NCBI RefSeq assembly: GCF_016773205.1
Contig: NZ_JAETWB010000003.1
Span: forward strand, 1 to 64,000
Direction: 5' to 3'
DNA length: 64,000 bases
Source of the DNA: Belnapia arida
GTDB lineage: Bacteria > Pseudomonadota > Alphaproteobacteria > Acetobacterales > Acetobacteraceae
Part shown: positions 27,001-35,382 of the stretch, one piece after another
How the letters are laid out: every line of letters begins with the position of its first letter
Numbering within the stretch: position 1 is the stretch's first letter
Made by a program: the position numbers and the translations under genes
Notes under the pieces: generated by a model
Told to the model about the DNA's origin: nothing
The model's database searches: none
Seen by the model: the letters and a program-made list of their open reading frames with translations, nothing else

Positions 27001-27548
27001 ATGCCCGCCAGCAGCGCCAGCTCCTGCGCCACCGCGCCCGCATTGGCGAGCACCGATTCGCGTGCCTCGGCCAGCATGGCGGCGGCGTCCTGCTCTTCCA
27101 GAACGGCGAATTGCGGCGGCAGGTCGGCCTCGAGCGGGAAGCTGCGGAGCAGGCTCTGGCAGAAGCTGTGAATGGTCGAGATGCGCATCCCGCCCGGCAT
27201 CTCCAGCACCTCAATCAGCAGCCGCCGCGCCCGCTCGATCCGCCGCGCATCCGGCTCGTGCCCGGTCAGGCGACGAATCTGCTCCGCAAGCTTCGGCTCC
27301 TCCTCGGTCGTCCAGGCGCCCAGCCGCTTGCGGAGGCGCTCCTGCATCTCGGCCGCTGCGGCGCGGGTGAAGGTGAGGCAGAGAATGCGGCCCGGCACCT
27401 GGTCCGGGTCGAGCAGCAGCCGCAGCACGCGGTCGATCAGCACCTTTGTCTTGCCGGAGCCGGCCGAGGCGCCCACCCAGGCCGAGACCGTCGGGTCGGA
27501 GGCCGCCTGCTGCTGCTGCTCGGCGCGGAGGCGCGCGTTCTCGCTCAT
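24030..27548 (-). CDS. addA: Double-strand break repair helicase-nuclease subunit AddA
   Basis: 1172 aa from the ATG at 27548 (MSENARLRAEQQQQ), which overlaps the addB stop as ATGA. WVGASAGSGKTKVLIDRVL is Walker A, LLDEAQDSNPAQW the UvrD-like motif II, and AIYGFQGADAAGF motif III. The C-terminal VLVLDYKTNRPPP is the RecB-family nuclease motif. AddAB resects double-strand breaks for RecA loading and replaces RecBCD in alphaproteobacteria. Confidence 0.95.
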   Translation of the reverse strand: MSENARLRAEQQQQAASDPTVSAWVGASAGSGKTKVLIDRVLRLLLDPDQVPGRILCLTFTRAAAAEMQERLRKRLGAWTTEEEPKLAEQIRRLTGHEPDARRIERARRLLIEVLEMPGGMRISTIHSFCQSLLRSFPLEADLPPQFAVLEEQDAAAMLAEARESVLANAGAVAQELALLAGIASADTFADVTRALLQDTARERLLRCLDGCNGITGLRLRLAAALGAPDSLDEAEVIAAACTVEEAPLRLAASLLGASKTESDRKRATLLAEWVGADAEARAARFDDWHRFFITDKGTVRAGTGLATKGVGARQAEVLSALVAEGERLLKVAEQRAACRLAAATGALLALAAPVLDRSRARQRQAGLLGYGDLIDHVRRILQDPGSAWVLYKLDGGLDHVLLDEAQDSNPAQWGIAAALTAEFFAGAGVERGRARSLSAVAVEAPAPRRTVFAVGDIKQAIYGFQGADAAGFATWQQHYGRQVADGGGEFRHVQLDVSFRSTAPVLALVDAVFADGPARQGVVADGLPLRHLPDRQGHAGCVELWPLLRPAETPAPEPWQVPLEPERVASADALMAEALAARIDHMIRHEQLPARGRGVRAGDVLVLLRKQANVALVPLLVRALKARQVPVAGVTRVKLVEHIAVMDLLALCDVLLLPEDDLQLAALLKSPLIGLSEEGLLALAHGRTGSLWRALMAHRNEAADGTAARAAAWLARLADRADLVTPHALLAEVLGEASMDGTRGRARLLARLGPEAADVLDELLNAALTHERRHPPSLQGFLHWLRQGGAEVKREAETAGDAVRIMTVHNAKGLQAPIVILPDVGSGTGSEAIRWLVGDGITLPLWAPNKSFHAPAFLAAKAADEARRQEEENRLLYVALTRAEDRLVVCGWGKEPGEWYLHVAAGFRRIEGAAEHRFDHLGFGAPAACDFGDCTHWRLECGQQEAAVPDSLHSAAAEAGPLPDWATRPAPAEAVEAALSPSALPGEQETPAAAPHGEADPGGRRFRRGRVMHALLQHLPERDPAEQREAAARFLARPGHGLDPAEQAGMLEEVLALLAAPAIAAAFGPGSLAEAPIAGRIGGQLVTGQVDRLVVGPDRVLVLDYKTNRPPPATAEAVAPLYLRQMAAYRAVLRQAFHGRVVDCALVWTYGARLMPLPGELLDQHIPAPAA

Positions 27549-30500
27549 GCGCCGCCCCGTGAATCCTCGGCGCCGGCCCATTCGGCGAGGCGCGAGAGAT
27601 GATCGTAGTCGCTGCCTGCCGGCGCCCGCTTCGGGTGCGGCCGGGCAGTGAAGGGCCGGTCGCCGAGCAGGAAGTCGCCGATCAGCCCGATCAGCGCCGT
27701 CTGCGCCATATCGGCGAGGTGGCGGACGAGCACCCTGTCCTCCGCGGCAGCCTTCTCCTCGCCCGGCTTCGGCCCGCCGGAGAGGCGCCAGTAGAGCAGC
27801 GCCTCAGCATCCTCCTGCGGCACCCGTTCGAAGCCGCCCGCCGCGGCGATGGCGGCCTCCAGCGTCAGCTGCGGCTTCCGCCCGTCCCGCACCGCCTCGC
27901 CGCTCGGCGGCTCGCCGGTCTTGTAGTCAAGGATGCGGAGGCCGCCCGGCAGGATGTCGATGCGGTCGGCATAGGCGGTGAGCCTGACCTCGCGTCCGCC
28001 GAGGCGCAGCGGCAGCTCGCCCCGCACCTCCACCTCGCTGCGGATCGGCGCGGCGCCCTGGCGCAGGGCTGCCTCCTGCTGCACCGCGAATTCGCCGATG
28101 CGGCCGAGGCGCGGCGCCCAGAAGGCGGCGAGGCCGGGGCGTGGCGAGGCGTCGCCGAGGGCGTCCCGCGCCGCATCCTCCCAATACCGCCGCGCCGTCT
28201 CTTCGCCCGGCCAGGGCCGGCCGGAAAGGCGGCGGACGAAGCCGGCCATCGCCGCATGGACGAGGTTGCCGTAGTCGAGCACCCCCGCATCCGCCTCCAG
28301 CGGGTCGAGCGGGTAGAGCCGCAGGACATGCCGGGCATAGAAGGCATAGGGGTCGGCGATCAGCGTCTCCACCTGCGTCACCGAAAGCCGCACCGGCCGC
28401 TGCTCCGGCCGCGGGCGCGGGGCGGGGCGGGGGCAGGGCATGGCGCGCTCGGCCCGGTCCAGCCGGGCGGCCCAGGCGATGGCGGGGCTCGGCGGCAGGC
28501 GCAGCCCCTCCTGGCCGGTGAGGAAGGTCTCCAGCCGGGTCAGCCAGCGCGCGGGCAGCGTCGGCGCGCCGCCGCGGCGCTGGGCGCGGGAAAGCACGGC
28601 CTCCGGGGCGGAGCAGGCGGTCAGCAGGAAGTCCGCGCAGACGCGGCCGATGCGCGCCTCGGGCTCCGGCAGGCCGAATTCGCGCCGCATCGGCCGGCTC
28701 ATCCAAGGGCCGGGATCGGTCGCCAGCGGCCAGACCGTCTCGTCGAGCGCGCCGAGCACGACGCGGTCGAAGGTCAGCAGCCGCGCTTCCAGCAGGCCGA
28801 GGATCTCGACGCGCGGATGCGGCCCGCCATCCCGCCCGCGGCTGCCGCGGAGGCTCGGTGCGGCCGCGCCATCCATGGCGGCGTCGAAGAGCGAGGGCCA
28901 AGCCTCGGCGGCGAGCGGCGGCAGCAGCGCCATGGCGGGCGTCAGGGCGGCGAGGTGGGAGGCCAGCGCCTCGCCCTCCTCCCCGGCATAGAGGCGGAGG
29001 CCGCCCGGCAGGCCCGGCGTCGTCGCCAGCGCCTCGGCGGCGGCGAGGTGATCGGCGAGCAGGTCGGCCGGCGGGCGGGCCGCCGAGGCAAGGCCGGCAA
29101 AGCCGCCGAGCGCCGCCTCCAGCGCGTCGAGCAGGACGGTGATCTCGGCCAGCGCCTCGGCCTCGCTCTCGCGGGCGAGGCCGGCGCGGGCGGCGGCGCG
29201 CAGCCCGGCGATCCCCGGCGCCGGACGGGGGCCGCGCAACGCCGCGCGCTCCAGGCGGCGGACGGCCGAAACCCAGCGCTCGCGCGGCCAGCCGCCGGCG
29301 CAGAGCGGGTGCTTGAGGACGGAGAGCAGCGGCACCGGCGCCAGCTCGGCGGCGGCCATGCGGGCAAGGAGGCGGAGGAAGCTGCCGGTCGGCGTCTCGC
29401 CCAGCGGCTCGCCGGCCGAGTCGTCGGCGGTGACGCCGTGGCGGGCCAGCTCCGCCGAGACGCGGCGGGCGAGGTCGCGGTCAGGCGTGACGAGCGCGAC
29501 GCGGGCGGCCGGGTCTTCCAGCGCCTCGCGGAGGGTCAGGGCGATGGCGGCGGCCTCGGCCTGGGCGTCGGGTGCGGTCAACAGGGTGAGGCCGTCGAGG
29601 GCCGGGCGCCATTCCTCCGGGCGGCAGGATTGCCAGGCGGGCAGGCCGGCAGCAGGGCGGAGCGCCATCCCGAGCAGATCGGGGCGGCGCTGCGGCGCGG
29701 CGCGCTCGGCCTCCGCCGCCGGGCAGCCGGGCCAGCGTTCGACCTGGTCGGCGCCGAGCTTCAGCGCCGCCAGCAGCCGGCGCTGGCCGCAATACGGATG
29801 CGTCGGCGAATCGGGGATGGCGTCCCAGACGCGGGGCTCGGCCGAGGCGGCGTCGATGCCGTGCAGGACGACGGCGCCCCGGGGCAGGTCATGGGCGATG
29901 ACGCGCAGCAGCGCCTCGGCCGCCGGGATGGTGCCGCCGACGCCGATGCCGGCGGCGATCACCGGGTCCCGCGGCGGGTCCTGCTGCCAGGCGAAGGTCT
30001 GGGCGCGCAGCGCCTGGGCGCGGCGCATGCCGATATCGAGCAAGCCCTCGCCCTCCAGCCAGTGCTGCCACTGCGCCATGACGCCGCGGAGGAAGGCGAG
30101 GGTGATCTGCCAGTGCGCGGCATGCGTCTCCGGCACCAGCGACTCGAGTCGCTCCAGCCATTGCTCGGCGAGAGCGATCGGCGGGGTCTCGGCGAGCAGG
30201 TCGAGGTCGCGCTCTTCCAGGGCGATCTCGTCGAGCAGCGTGCCCAGGGCGCCTGCCAGCGCCCAGGCCTGGTCGGGCGTCGCCGGGCCGCCGTGCTTCC
30301 GCTCCAGGCGCTGGATGAAGCCGGTCAGCACCGCCTGGCGGCGCAGCGGGTCGACCGCGGGCGGCAGGTCGAGCAGGGCGGGCAGCGCCAGCTCGTCGGC
30401 ATCCTCGGTGGAGAGGCCGGCAAGCGCTCGCATCCGCGGCAGCAGCAGCGCCTGGCCATCGGCGGCGCGCAGGAAGGCGGTGCGGAGCGCGCGGGCGGAG

Positions 30501-30628
30501 CGGCGCGTCGGCAGCAGGATGGTGACGCGCGACAGCCGCTCCGGCGCGTCGCCGGGCATGGCGTGCAGCACCCCGGCCGCGAGGCAGTCGAGGAAGGGCA
30601 GATGCGTCGGGATGTGGAAGACGGTCAC
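27545..30628 (-). CDS. addB: Double-strand break repair protein AddB
   Basis: 1027 aa. The N-terminal VTILLPTRRSARALRTAFL is typical of alphaproteobacterial AddB, an inactivated helicase domain. The C-terminal half carries LRILDYKTGEPPSG, the PD-(D/E)XK nuclease motif. It partners AddA, whose start overlaps its stop. It starts 26 bases downstream of murU, in the same operon. Confidence 0.93.
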   Translation of the reverse strand: MTVFHIPTHLPFLDCLAAGVLHAMPGDAPERLSRVTILLPTRRSARALRTAFLRAADGQALLLPRMRALAGLSTEDADELALPALLDLPPAVDPLRRQAVLTGFIQRLERKHGGPATPDQAWALAGALGTLLDEIALEERDLDLLAETPPIALAEQWLERLESLVPETHAAHWQITLAFLRGVMAQWQHWLEGEGLLDIGMRRAQALRAQTFAWQQDPPRDPVIAAGIGVGGTIPAAEALLRVIAHDLPRGAVVLHGIDAASAEPRVWDAIPDSPTHPYCGQRRLLAALKLGADQVERWPGCPAAEAERAAPQRRPDLLGMALRPAAGLPAWQSCRPEEWRPALDGLTLLTAPDAQAEAAAIALTLREALEDPAARVALVTPDRDLARRVSAELARHGVTADDSAGEPLGETPTGSFLRLLARMAAAELAPVPLLSVLKHPLCAGGWPRERWVSAVRRLERAALRGPRPAPGIAGLRAAARAGLARESEAEALAEITVLLDALEAALGGFAGLASAARPPADLLADHLAAAEALATTPGLPGGLRLYAGEEGEALASHLAALTPAMALLPPLAAEAWPSLFDAAMDGAAAPSLRGSRGRDGGPHPRVEILGLLEARLLTFDRVVLGALDETVWPLATDPGPWMSRPMRREFGLPEPEARIGRVCADFLLTACSAPEAVLSRAQRRGGAPTLPARWLTRLETFLTGQEGLRLPPSPAIAWAARLDRAERAMPCPRPAPRPRPEQRPVRLSVTQVETLIADPYAFYARHVLRLYPLDPLEADAGVLDYGNLVHAAMAGFVRRLSGRPWPGEETARRYWEDAARDALGDASPRPGLAAFWAPRLGRIGEFAVQQEAALRQGAAPIRSEVEVRGELPLRLGGREVRLTAYADRIDILPGGLRILDYKTGEPPSGEAVRDGRKPQLTLEAAIAAAGGFERVPQEDAEALLYWRLSGGPKPGEEKAAAEDRVLVRHLADMAQTALIGLIGDFLLGDRPFTARPHPKRAPAGSDYDHLSRLAEWAGAEDSRGGA

Positions 30629-30654
30629 CGGGCGAGGATATCAGCAGAACGGCG

Positions 30655-31383
30655 CTAGAACAGCGCCTTCACCAACCCGGAGGCGAGGGAGGCCTCGGCG
30701 CGCTCCAAATCCTCGGGCGTCGAGAGGTGGAACCAGATGCCGTCATGCACCAGCGCATAGAGCCGGCCGGCCTCGATGGCGCGGTCGTAGAGGCGGTTGA
30801 GGCTGAAGCGGCCGGCGGGGGCGCCATCGAAGAGCGAGGGCGCGAGGATCTGGACGCCGGAGAAGATGTAGGGGGCGAGTTCCAGCTCGCGCGGGCGGCG
30901 GATGCGGCCCAGCGGGTCGAGGTGGAAGTCGCCGCGGCCGACCTCGCCATCCACCTGCGCGGTGCGGACGACGAGCAGCAGCCCGTCCATCGCCGCCGGG
31001 TCGAAGCTGGCGGCCATGCGGGCCAGGGTCGGGCTCGGGCCGTCGAGGATGACGCTGTCGCCGTTCAGCACAGCGAAGGGGCCGGGGCCGAGCAGCGGCA
31101 GGGCGCGGGTGACGCCGCCGCCGGTCTCCAGCAGCTCCTCCTCGCGTTGCAGGGCGATGCGGGGCGTCTCGCGGCGGGCGACGGCCTCGGCGACCTGGTC
31201 GGCATGCCAGTGGGCGTTGACCACGGCCTGCCCGATGCCGGCCTGCTCAAGCCGGTCGAGCGCGCGGTCGAGCAGGCTGCGGTCCTGCAGCATCAGCAGC
31301 GGCTTGGCGGTGGTCTCGGTCAGCGGCCGCATCCGCAGGCCGAGGCCGGCGGCGAGGACCATGCCATGGGTGAGGGTGATCAC
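30655..31383 (-). CDS. murU: Nucleotidyltransferase, MurU-type (MurNAc-1-phosphate uridylyltransferase)
   Basis: 242 aa. MVLAAGLGLRMRPLTETTAKP is the GXGXRXXP...KP signature of sugar-nucleotide pyrophosphorylases, and FAVLNGDSVI provides the metal-binding aspartate. It starts inside the stop of a kinase gene with AmgK features (ATGA). The AmgK/MurU pair recycles peptidoglycan MurNAc straight to UDP-MurNAc, bypassing the fosfomycin-sensitive step. The specific function is inferred from this pairing. Confidence 0.85.
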   Translation of the reverse strand: MITLTHGMVLAAGLGLRMRPLTETTAKPLLMLQDRSLLDRALDRLEQAGIGQAVVNAHWHADQVAEAVARRETPRIALQREEELLETGGGVTRALPLLGPGPFAVLNGDSVILDGPSPTLARMAASFDPAAMDGLLLVVRTAQVDGEVGRGDFHLDPLGRIRRPRELELAPYIFSGVQILAPSLFDGAPAGRFSLNRLYDRAIEAGRLYALVHDGIWFHLSTPEDLERAEASLASGLVKALF

Positions 31384-32360
31384 GCGGCCTCCGGTGGGTT
31401 GCGGCGCATCTCATGCGGCACATGGGCGTCGAGGAAGCGGCGGAGCGGGGCGCAGGCCGGCTGGGAGAGCGCGCGGTCGAGCAGCGCCCAGCAGCGGGGG
31501 CCATGTATCAGATAGCCGGGCTTGTTGTCGCGCCTCGCCAGACGGACCCAGAGCGCGGCGACGCGGAGATGCCGCTGCGCGCCGCAGGCCGCCATGGCGC
31601 CGAGGAAGGCGCCGCGGTCGAGGCCGGGGCGGGCCGCGAGATAGGCGGCGAGGGTGGCGCGGCGGACCTCGGGCGTCACGTCGCGGCGAGCATCCTCCAC
31701 GAGCGAGACGATGTCGTAAGCGGGGTGGCCGATGGCGGCGTCCTGGAAGTCGAGGATGCCGGTGCGGCGGATGCCCTCGCGGTCCCCAATGCGCATGAGG
31801 TTGGCGGGAAAGTAGTCGCGGTGGACGAAGCCGCGGGCGCCGGCGAGCGGGGCGAGCATCTCGGCCAGCGCCGCGGCGAGTTCGGTGCGGACGGCCTCGC
31901 CGGGCGGGGCGCCGAAGGCGGCGGGCCACCACCAGTCGAGGAAGGTTGCGGCCGTCGCGCGCGTCATCGCCTCGGCATCCCAGGCGGGGAGGCCGGGGGG
32001 CGGCGGGGCGGCGTGCAGGGCGGCGAGCGTCTCCGCCGCCTCGCGGTAGAGGGGGAGCGGGTCGGCACCGGCATCGAGAAGCGCGGCGTGGGTGGCGTCG
32101 CCGAAATCCTCGACCAGGAGGAAGCCGGCGGCCTCGTCGGCGGCGATCACCTCTGGGACGGAGAAGCAGGCCGAGAGCAGGTGTCGGGAGAGGGCGTGGA
32201 AGGGGCGGACATCCTGCGGCGGCGGGGCGTCCATCAGCAGGGCGGGGCGGGGGCCGCCGGTGAGGCGGGCGTAGCGGCGCAGGTCGGCATCGCCGGCCAG
32301 CGGCTGGCGCGCGGCCGCCGCATAGCCATGGGCCGCGAGGAAGGGTTCGGGGAATCTCAT
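31380..32360 (-). CDS. amgK: Aminoglycoside-phosphotransferase-fold sugar kinase, AmgK-type
   Basis: 326 aa from the ATG at 32360, overlapping the tsaE stop (ATGA). GFVHRDYFPANLM is the catalytic HXD...N loop and GILDFQDAAIGHPAYDIVSL the metal-binding segment of the APH kinase fold. With MurU next door it most likely phosphorylates MurNAc/GlcNAc at the anomeric carbon in cell-wall recycling. Antibiotic resistance is not implied. Confidence 0.85.
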   Translation of the reverse strand: MRFPEPFLAAHGYAAAARQPLAGDADLRRYARLTGGPRPALLMDAPPPQDVRPFHALSRHLLSACFSVPEVIAADEAAGFLLVEDFGDATHAALLDAGADPLPLYREAAETLAALHAAPPPPGLPAWDAEAMTRATAATFLDWWWPAAFGAPPGEAVRTELAAALAEMLAPLAGARGFVHRDYFPANLMRIGDREGIRRTGILDFQDAAIGHPAYDIVSLVEDARRDVTPEVRRATLAAYLAARPGLDRGAFLGAMAACGAQRHLRVAALWVRLARRDNKPGYLIHGPRCWALLDRALSQPACAPLRRFLDAHVPHEMRRNPPEAA

Positions 32361-32815
32361 CCGGGCAGCCCATGCAGCCGGCCGGGCCAGCCGTCCAGTG
32401 TGGCGATGCGGGAAGTCTCGGTATCGCCGTGGGCGAGGCGGAGATGCAACGCCCCCTCCGGCGCCAGCGGGCCGAGGCGGTCCGGCCATTCGATCAGGAC
32501 GAGGCCGCGCCGGGCCTCCTCCCAACCCAGCTCGCGGAGGTCCGTGGGGCCGTCGAGCCGGTAGAGGTCGAAGTGATGCGCCTCCAGCCCACCGGGGAGG
32601 TCGTAGGTCTGCACCAGGGTGAAGCTGGGCGAGGGCACCTCCAGCGCCGGGTCGCCGGCGAGCGCCCGGAGGAAGGCGCGGGCGAAGGCGCTCTTGCCGG
32701 CGCCAAGCGGGCCGTCGAGCAGGATGGCATCGCCCGGCCGGGCGCGCGGGGCGAGCAGGCCAGCGAGGCGTGCGGTGGCCTCGGCGTCGGGCAACGGGAG
32801 GGTCAAAGGGGGCAT
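32357..32815 (-). CDS. tsaE: tRNA threonylcarbamoyladenosine synthesis ATPase TsaE
   Basis: 152 aa. LLDGPLGAGKSAFARAFL is Walker A, PSPSFTLVQTYDL the conserved switch segment, and LVLIEWPDRLG the Walker B-like region of TsaE. It works with TsaB and TsaD to make the t6A modification at position 37 of ANN-decoding tRNAs. It is the first gene of the tsaE-amgK-murU-addB-addA run. The divergent reductase gene begins 62 bases away. Confidence 0.93.
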   Translation of the reverse strand: MPPLTLPLPDAEATARLAGLLAPRARPGDAILLDGPLGAGKSAFARAFLRALAGDPALEVPSPSFTLVQTYDLPGGLEAHHFDLYRLDGPTDLRELGWEEARRGLVLIEWPDRLGPLAPEGALHLRLAHGDTETSRIATLDGWPGRLHGLPG

Positions 32816-32877
32816 CGAGGGGTTGGTATAGCGCGGCTTCGGCCCTAATACCCCGGGCCTCTTCGAAGGTCATGGTG

Positions 32878-33891
32878 ATGGCGGCGATCGAGACGGATGT
32901 GGCGGTCATCGGCGCGGGCCCGGTCGGGCTCTTCGCCGTCTTCCAGTGCGGCATGCTGCGGATGCGGAGCGTCGTGATCGACGCGCTGGATTCGATCGGC
33001 GGGCAATGCGTGGCGCTCTACCCGGAGAAACCGATCTACGACATCCCGGCGCATCCGGCGATCGAGGGGGCGGCGCTGATCCATCAGCTGGAGGCGCAGG
33101 CGGCACCCTTCCGGCCGGCCTATCTGCTCGGGCGGCGGGTGGAGCGGCTGGCGCGGGAGGGGGAAACCTATCTCCTCGGCACCAGCGCGGGGGACGAGGT
33201 CAGGGCGAAGGCGGTGGTGATCGCGGCCGGGGCCGGGGCCTTCGGGCCGAACCGGCCGCCGCTGGAAGGGCTCGCCGGCTACGAGGCCTCGGGCGCGGTG
33301 CGCTATGCGGTGGCGCGGCGCGAGGAATTCCGCGGCAAGCGCGTCGTCATCGCGGGCGGGGGCGATTCGGCGGTGGACTGGGCGCTGTCGCTGAAGGACG
33401 TCGCCGAGCGGGTGGTGGTCGTGCATCGCCGGGCGAAGTTCCGGGCGGCGCCGGAGAGCGCAGCCAGGCTCGAGGAGGCGGCGGCGAAGGGCGAGGTGGA
33501 GATGGCCATCCCCTACCAGCTGCACGGGCTCCAGGGGGATGGGGGGCGGTTGTCGGGTGTCGTGCTGGCGACCTTGAAGGGCGAGGAGAAGGTGGTGCCG
33601 GCGGATCATCTGCTGGCCTTCTTCGGCCTGTCGATGGAGCTGGGGCCGATCGCGGAATGGGGGCTGGGGCTCTCCCACAGCCACGTGTCCGTCGAGCCCG
33701 CGACCTGCATGACCAGCCTGCCGGGCGTGCATGCGATCGGCGACATCGCCACCTATCCGGGGAAGCTGAAGCTGATCCTGCAAGGCTTCTCCGAGGCGGC
33801 GATGGCGGCGCATGCGATCCATCCGCGGGTCTTCCCCGGGGAGGCGCTGCATTTCGAGTACAGCACCACCAAGGGGGTTCAATCCGCTTGA
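32878..33891 (+). CDS. Thioredoxin-reductase-like ferredoxin/flavodoxin-NADP reductase
   Basis: 337 aa from the ATG at 32878, which has GAAGGT seven bases upstream; the ATG at 32872 lies too close to it. VAVIGAGPVGLFAVFQCGM binds FAD, GGQCVALYPEKPIYDIPAHP follows, and VVIAGGGDSAVDWALSL binds NADP. No CXXC redox pair is present, which separates it from thioredoxin reductase and fits the TrxR-like FNR group. It would pass electrons between NADPH and ferredoxin in the cytoplasm. Confidence 0.88.
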   Translation: MAAIETDVAVIGAGPVGLFAVFQCGMLRMRSVVIDALDSIGGQCVALYPEKPIYDIPAHPAIEGAALIHQLEAQAAPFRPAYLLGRRVERLAREGETYLLGTSAGDEVRAKAVVIAAGAGAFGPNRPPLEGLAGYEASGAVRYAVARREEFRGKRVVIAGGGDSAVDWALSLKDVAERVVVVHRRAKFRAAPESAARLEEAAAKGEVEMAIPYQLHGLQGDGGRLSGVVLATLKGEEKVVPADHLLAFFGLSMELGPIAEWGLGLSHSHVSVEPATCMTSLPGVHAIGDIATYPGKLKLILQGFSEAAMAAHAIHPRVFPGEALHFEYSTTKGVQSA

Positions 33892-33909
33892 AGCGGCTTC
33901 AAGCCGCTT
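33884..33909. repeat. Overlapping palindromes at a convergent gene junction
   Basis: CCGCTTGAAGCGG (33884-33896) and AAGCGGCTT-C-AAGCCGCTT (33891-33909) overlap, so two alternative hairpins can form. The plus gene's TGA (33889-33891) lies in the first and the minus gene's stop triplet (33899-33901) in the second. No T-run follows. It may act as a bidirectional transcription barrier or 3' stabiliser. Confidence 0.6.
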
Positions 33910-34855
33910 GAGGGCGCGAGGGGTCCTCCCCTGCCGAATCAACGGGTTGAGGCGGAAATTTTAGGAATTGAGCGGATAAGGCGGGCTCGCGGCGGAGCAG
34001 GCGGACGGCCGCGTTGAAGAAGCCGCAGAAGCGGTCGGCATGGGCGCCGGTCCCGGCCGGGTATTGCAGCATGCGCCAGCGGTTGCCGGGCGAGGGGTCG
34101 TGGCGGACCGAGCCGGCATTGTAGGCGCAGGCGACGACCGGCGGGTCGAGCAGGGTGCGGGGGGCGGCTTCCGCGATGAAGGCGGCACCGGCGGCGATGC
34201 TGATCTCGGGGCGACGCAGCTCCTCGGGGGCGACGGGACGGCGGAGGACGGCTGCCGCCGTCGAGACCAGGGTCTGCATGCAGCCGATGGAGACGCGGTG
34301 GGGCGTCGCCTCATAGCTGCGGAAGCCGGGCTCGTGGCGCTCGGCGAGCGGGTCGCCGCCGGATTCGGTGGCGATGCAGGCGGCGAGCAGCTCCACCGGC
34401 AGGCGGTGGCGGAGAGACTCGGCCGCGAGCGGGGCGGCGAAGGCCGCGAGGATGCGGCGGATCATCGCCTCCTGCGCGGCGGTCGCGGGCAGGTCGCCGC
34501 TCTCCAGGACAATCCCAGAGCTGGTCAGCGACCAGCGGGTGCCGCCGCCGAAGCGGGCATGCGGCAGGGCGAGGGCGGCCAGCGCCTCGGGCGAGAGCGG
34601 GTCCGCGGGCGGCGGGGTGCCAAGCATCAAGCGGGACCAGAGGGTGGCGTCCACCGTGCCGTCGGGGAGGAGGCCGAGCAGCGCCTGGAGGGCGGCGACG
34701 GCGGCGGCCGTCGCCGGACCGAAGAGGCCGTCGGCGCTGCGGACCAGGCCGGGGACGGGCGGGGGCCAGCCGCCGGATTGCAGGCGGCGCTGGAGCTGGA
34801 GCACGTCCTCGCCGCGCATCATCGGCTGGGTGAGGCGGAGGGTGCGGGGGGTCAT
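33899..34855 (-). CDS. Peptidoglycan-binding lytic transglycosylase-like protein, no signal peptide
   Basis: 318 aa. Residues about 5-75 are a PG_binding_1 domain (GEDVLQLQRRLQ to DGLFGPATAAAVAALQ, then PDGTVDATLWSRL). Residues about 150-300 have a lysozyme-like fold with AACIATESGGDP (catalytic Glu), VSIGCMQTL and VACAYNAGSV, the three soluble lytic transglycosylase motifs. There is no export signal, as in phage endolysins or secreted effectors. It is the last gene of a three-gene unit whose members overlap by ATGA. It could be a cell-wall enzyme released by the upstream membrane protein; this is inference. Confidence 0.8.
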   Translation of the reverse strand: MTPRTLRLTQPMMRGEDVLQLQRRLQSGGWPPPVPGLVRSADGLFGPATAAAVAALQALLGLLPDGTVDATLWSRLMLGTPPPADPLSPEALAALALPHARFGGGTRWSLTSSGIVLESGDLPATAAQEAMIRRILAAFAAPLAAESLRHRLPVELLAACIATESGGDPLAERHEPGFRSYEATPHRVSIGCMQTLVSTAAAVLRRPVAPEELRRPEISIAAGAAFIAEAAPRTLLDPPVVACAYNAGSVRHDPSPGNRWRMLQYPAGTGAHADRFCGFFNAAVRLLRREPALSAQFLKFPPQPVDSAGEDPSRPQAA

Positions 34856-35382
34856 GGGCAGCTCCGGTGCAGGGCGGCGGCGAGGGGGCGCGGGCGGACG
34901 GGGCGGCAGGCGGCGGGGAGGGGGGCGAGCAGGGTGCAGCGGGCGGGGCCGGGTGGGGCGAGCAGGGCGAAGGTGAGGCGGGCGGAGGCGGCGTGGGCGC
35001 AGCCTGCCGGGTCGGCGGGATCGGTGGCGCGGAGGGCGTCGGCGGCGAGCAGCTCCGCCGCCGCGTTGCGTGCGGGGTCGCCGGTGCCGGTGCCGATGGC
35101 GTCCTGGGCGGCGGCGGCGAGGTTCAGCGGGATGCGGCGCGGGCTGCCGGGGCCGAGGGCGGCCTGCCAGGCGGCGATGGCGCAGGGCAGGTCGCCGCTG
35201 CGGCGGCAAGCCTCGGCGCGGATCTCCTGGGTTTGGCGGCATTCCGGCCGGGCATCGGCGCAGGGCGCGGGCTGGGTGGCGAGGCGCATGACATCGCCCT
35301 GCGCCAGCAGGTCCTTGTCGGCCGCGAGGCGCTGCGTGGCGCAGGCGGCGAGGAGAAGGAGAAGGGTGAGGGCGGGCCTCAT
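34852..35382 (-). CDS. Predicted lipoprotein of unknown function
   Basis: 176 aa. MRPALTLLLLLAACATQRLA is a lipoprotein signal with lipobox LAAC, cysteine at residue 14. The mature part has several cysteines (CADARPEC, CRRSGDLPC, CAHAASA, RCTLLAPLPAAC), which may form disulfides, in an alanine-rich helical sequence. It matches no family I recognise. Its start overlaps the membrane-protein stop and its stop overlaps the transglycosylase start, so all three are translated together. Confidence 0.7.
   Translation of the reverse strand: MRPALTLLLLLAACATQRLAADKDLLAQGDVMRLATQPAPCADARPECRQTQEIRAEACRRSGDLPCAIAAWQAALGPGSPRRIPLNLAAAAQDAIGTGTGDPARNAAAELLAADALRATDPADPAGCAHAASARLTFALLAPPGPARCTLLAPLPAACRPVRPRPLAAALHRSCP

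Noticed and set aside
31380-32360. Aminoglycoside resistance kinase
   Set aside because: The fold is shared, but the conserved position between tsaE and murU points to cell-wall sugar recycling.
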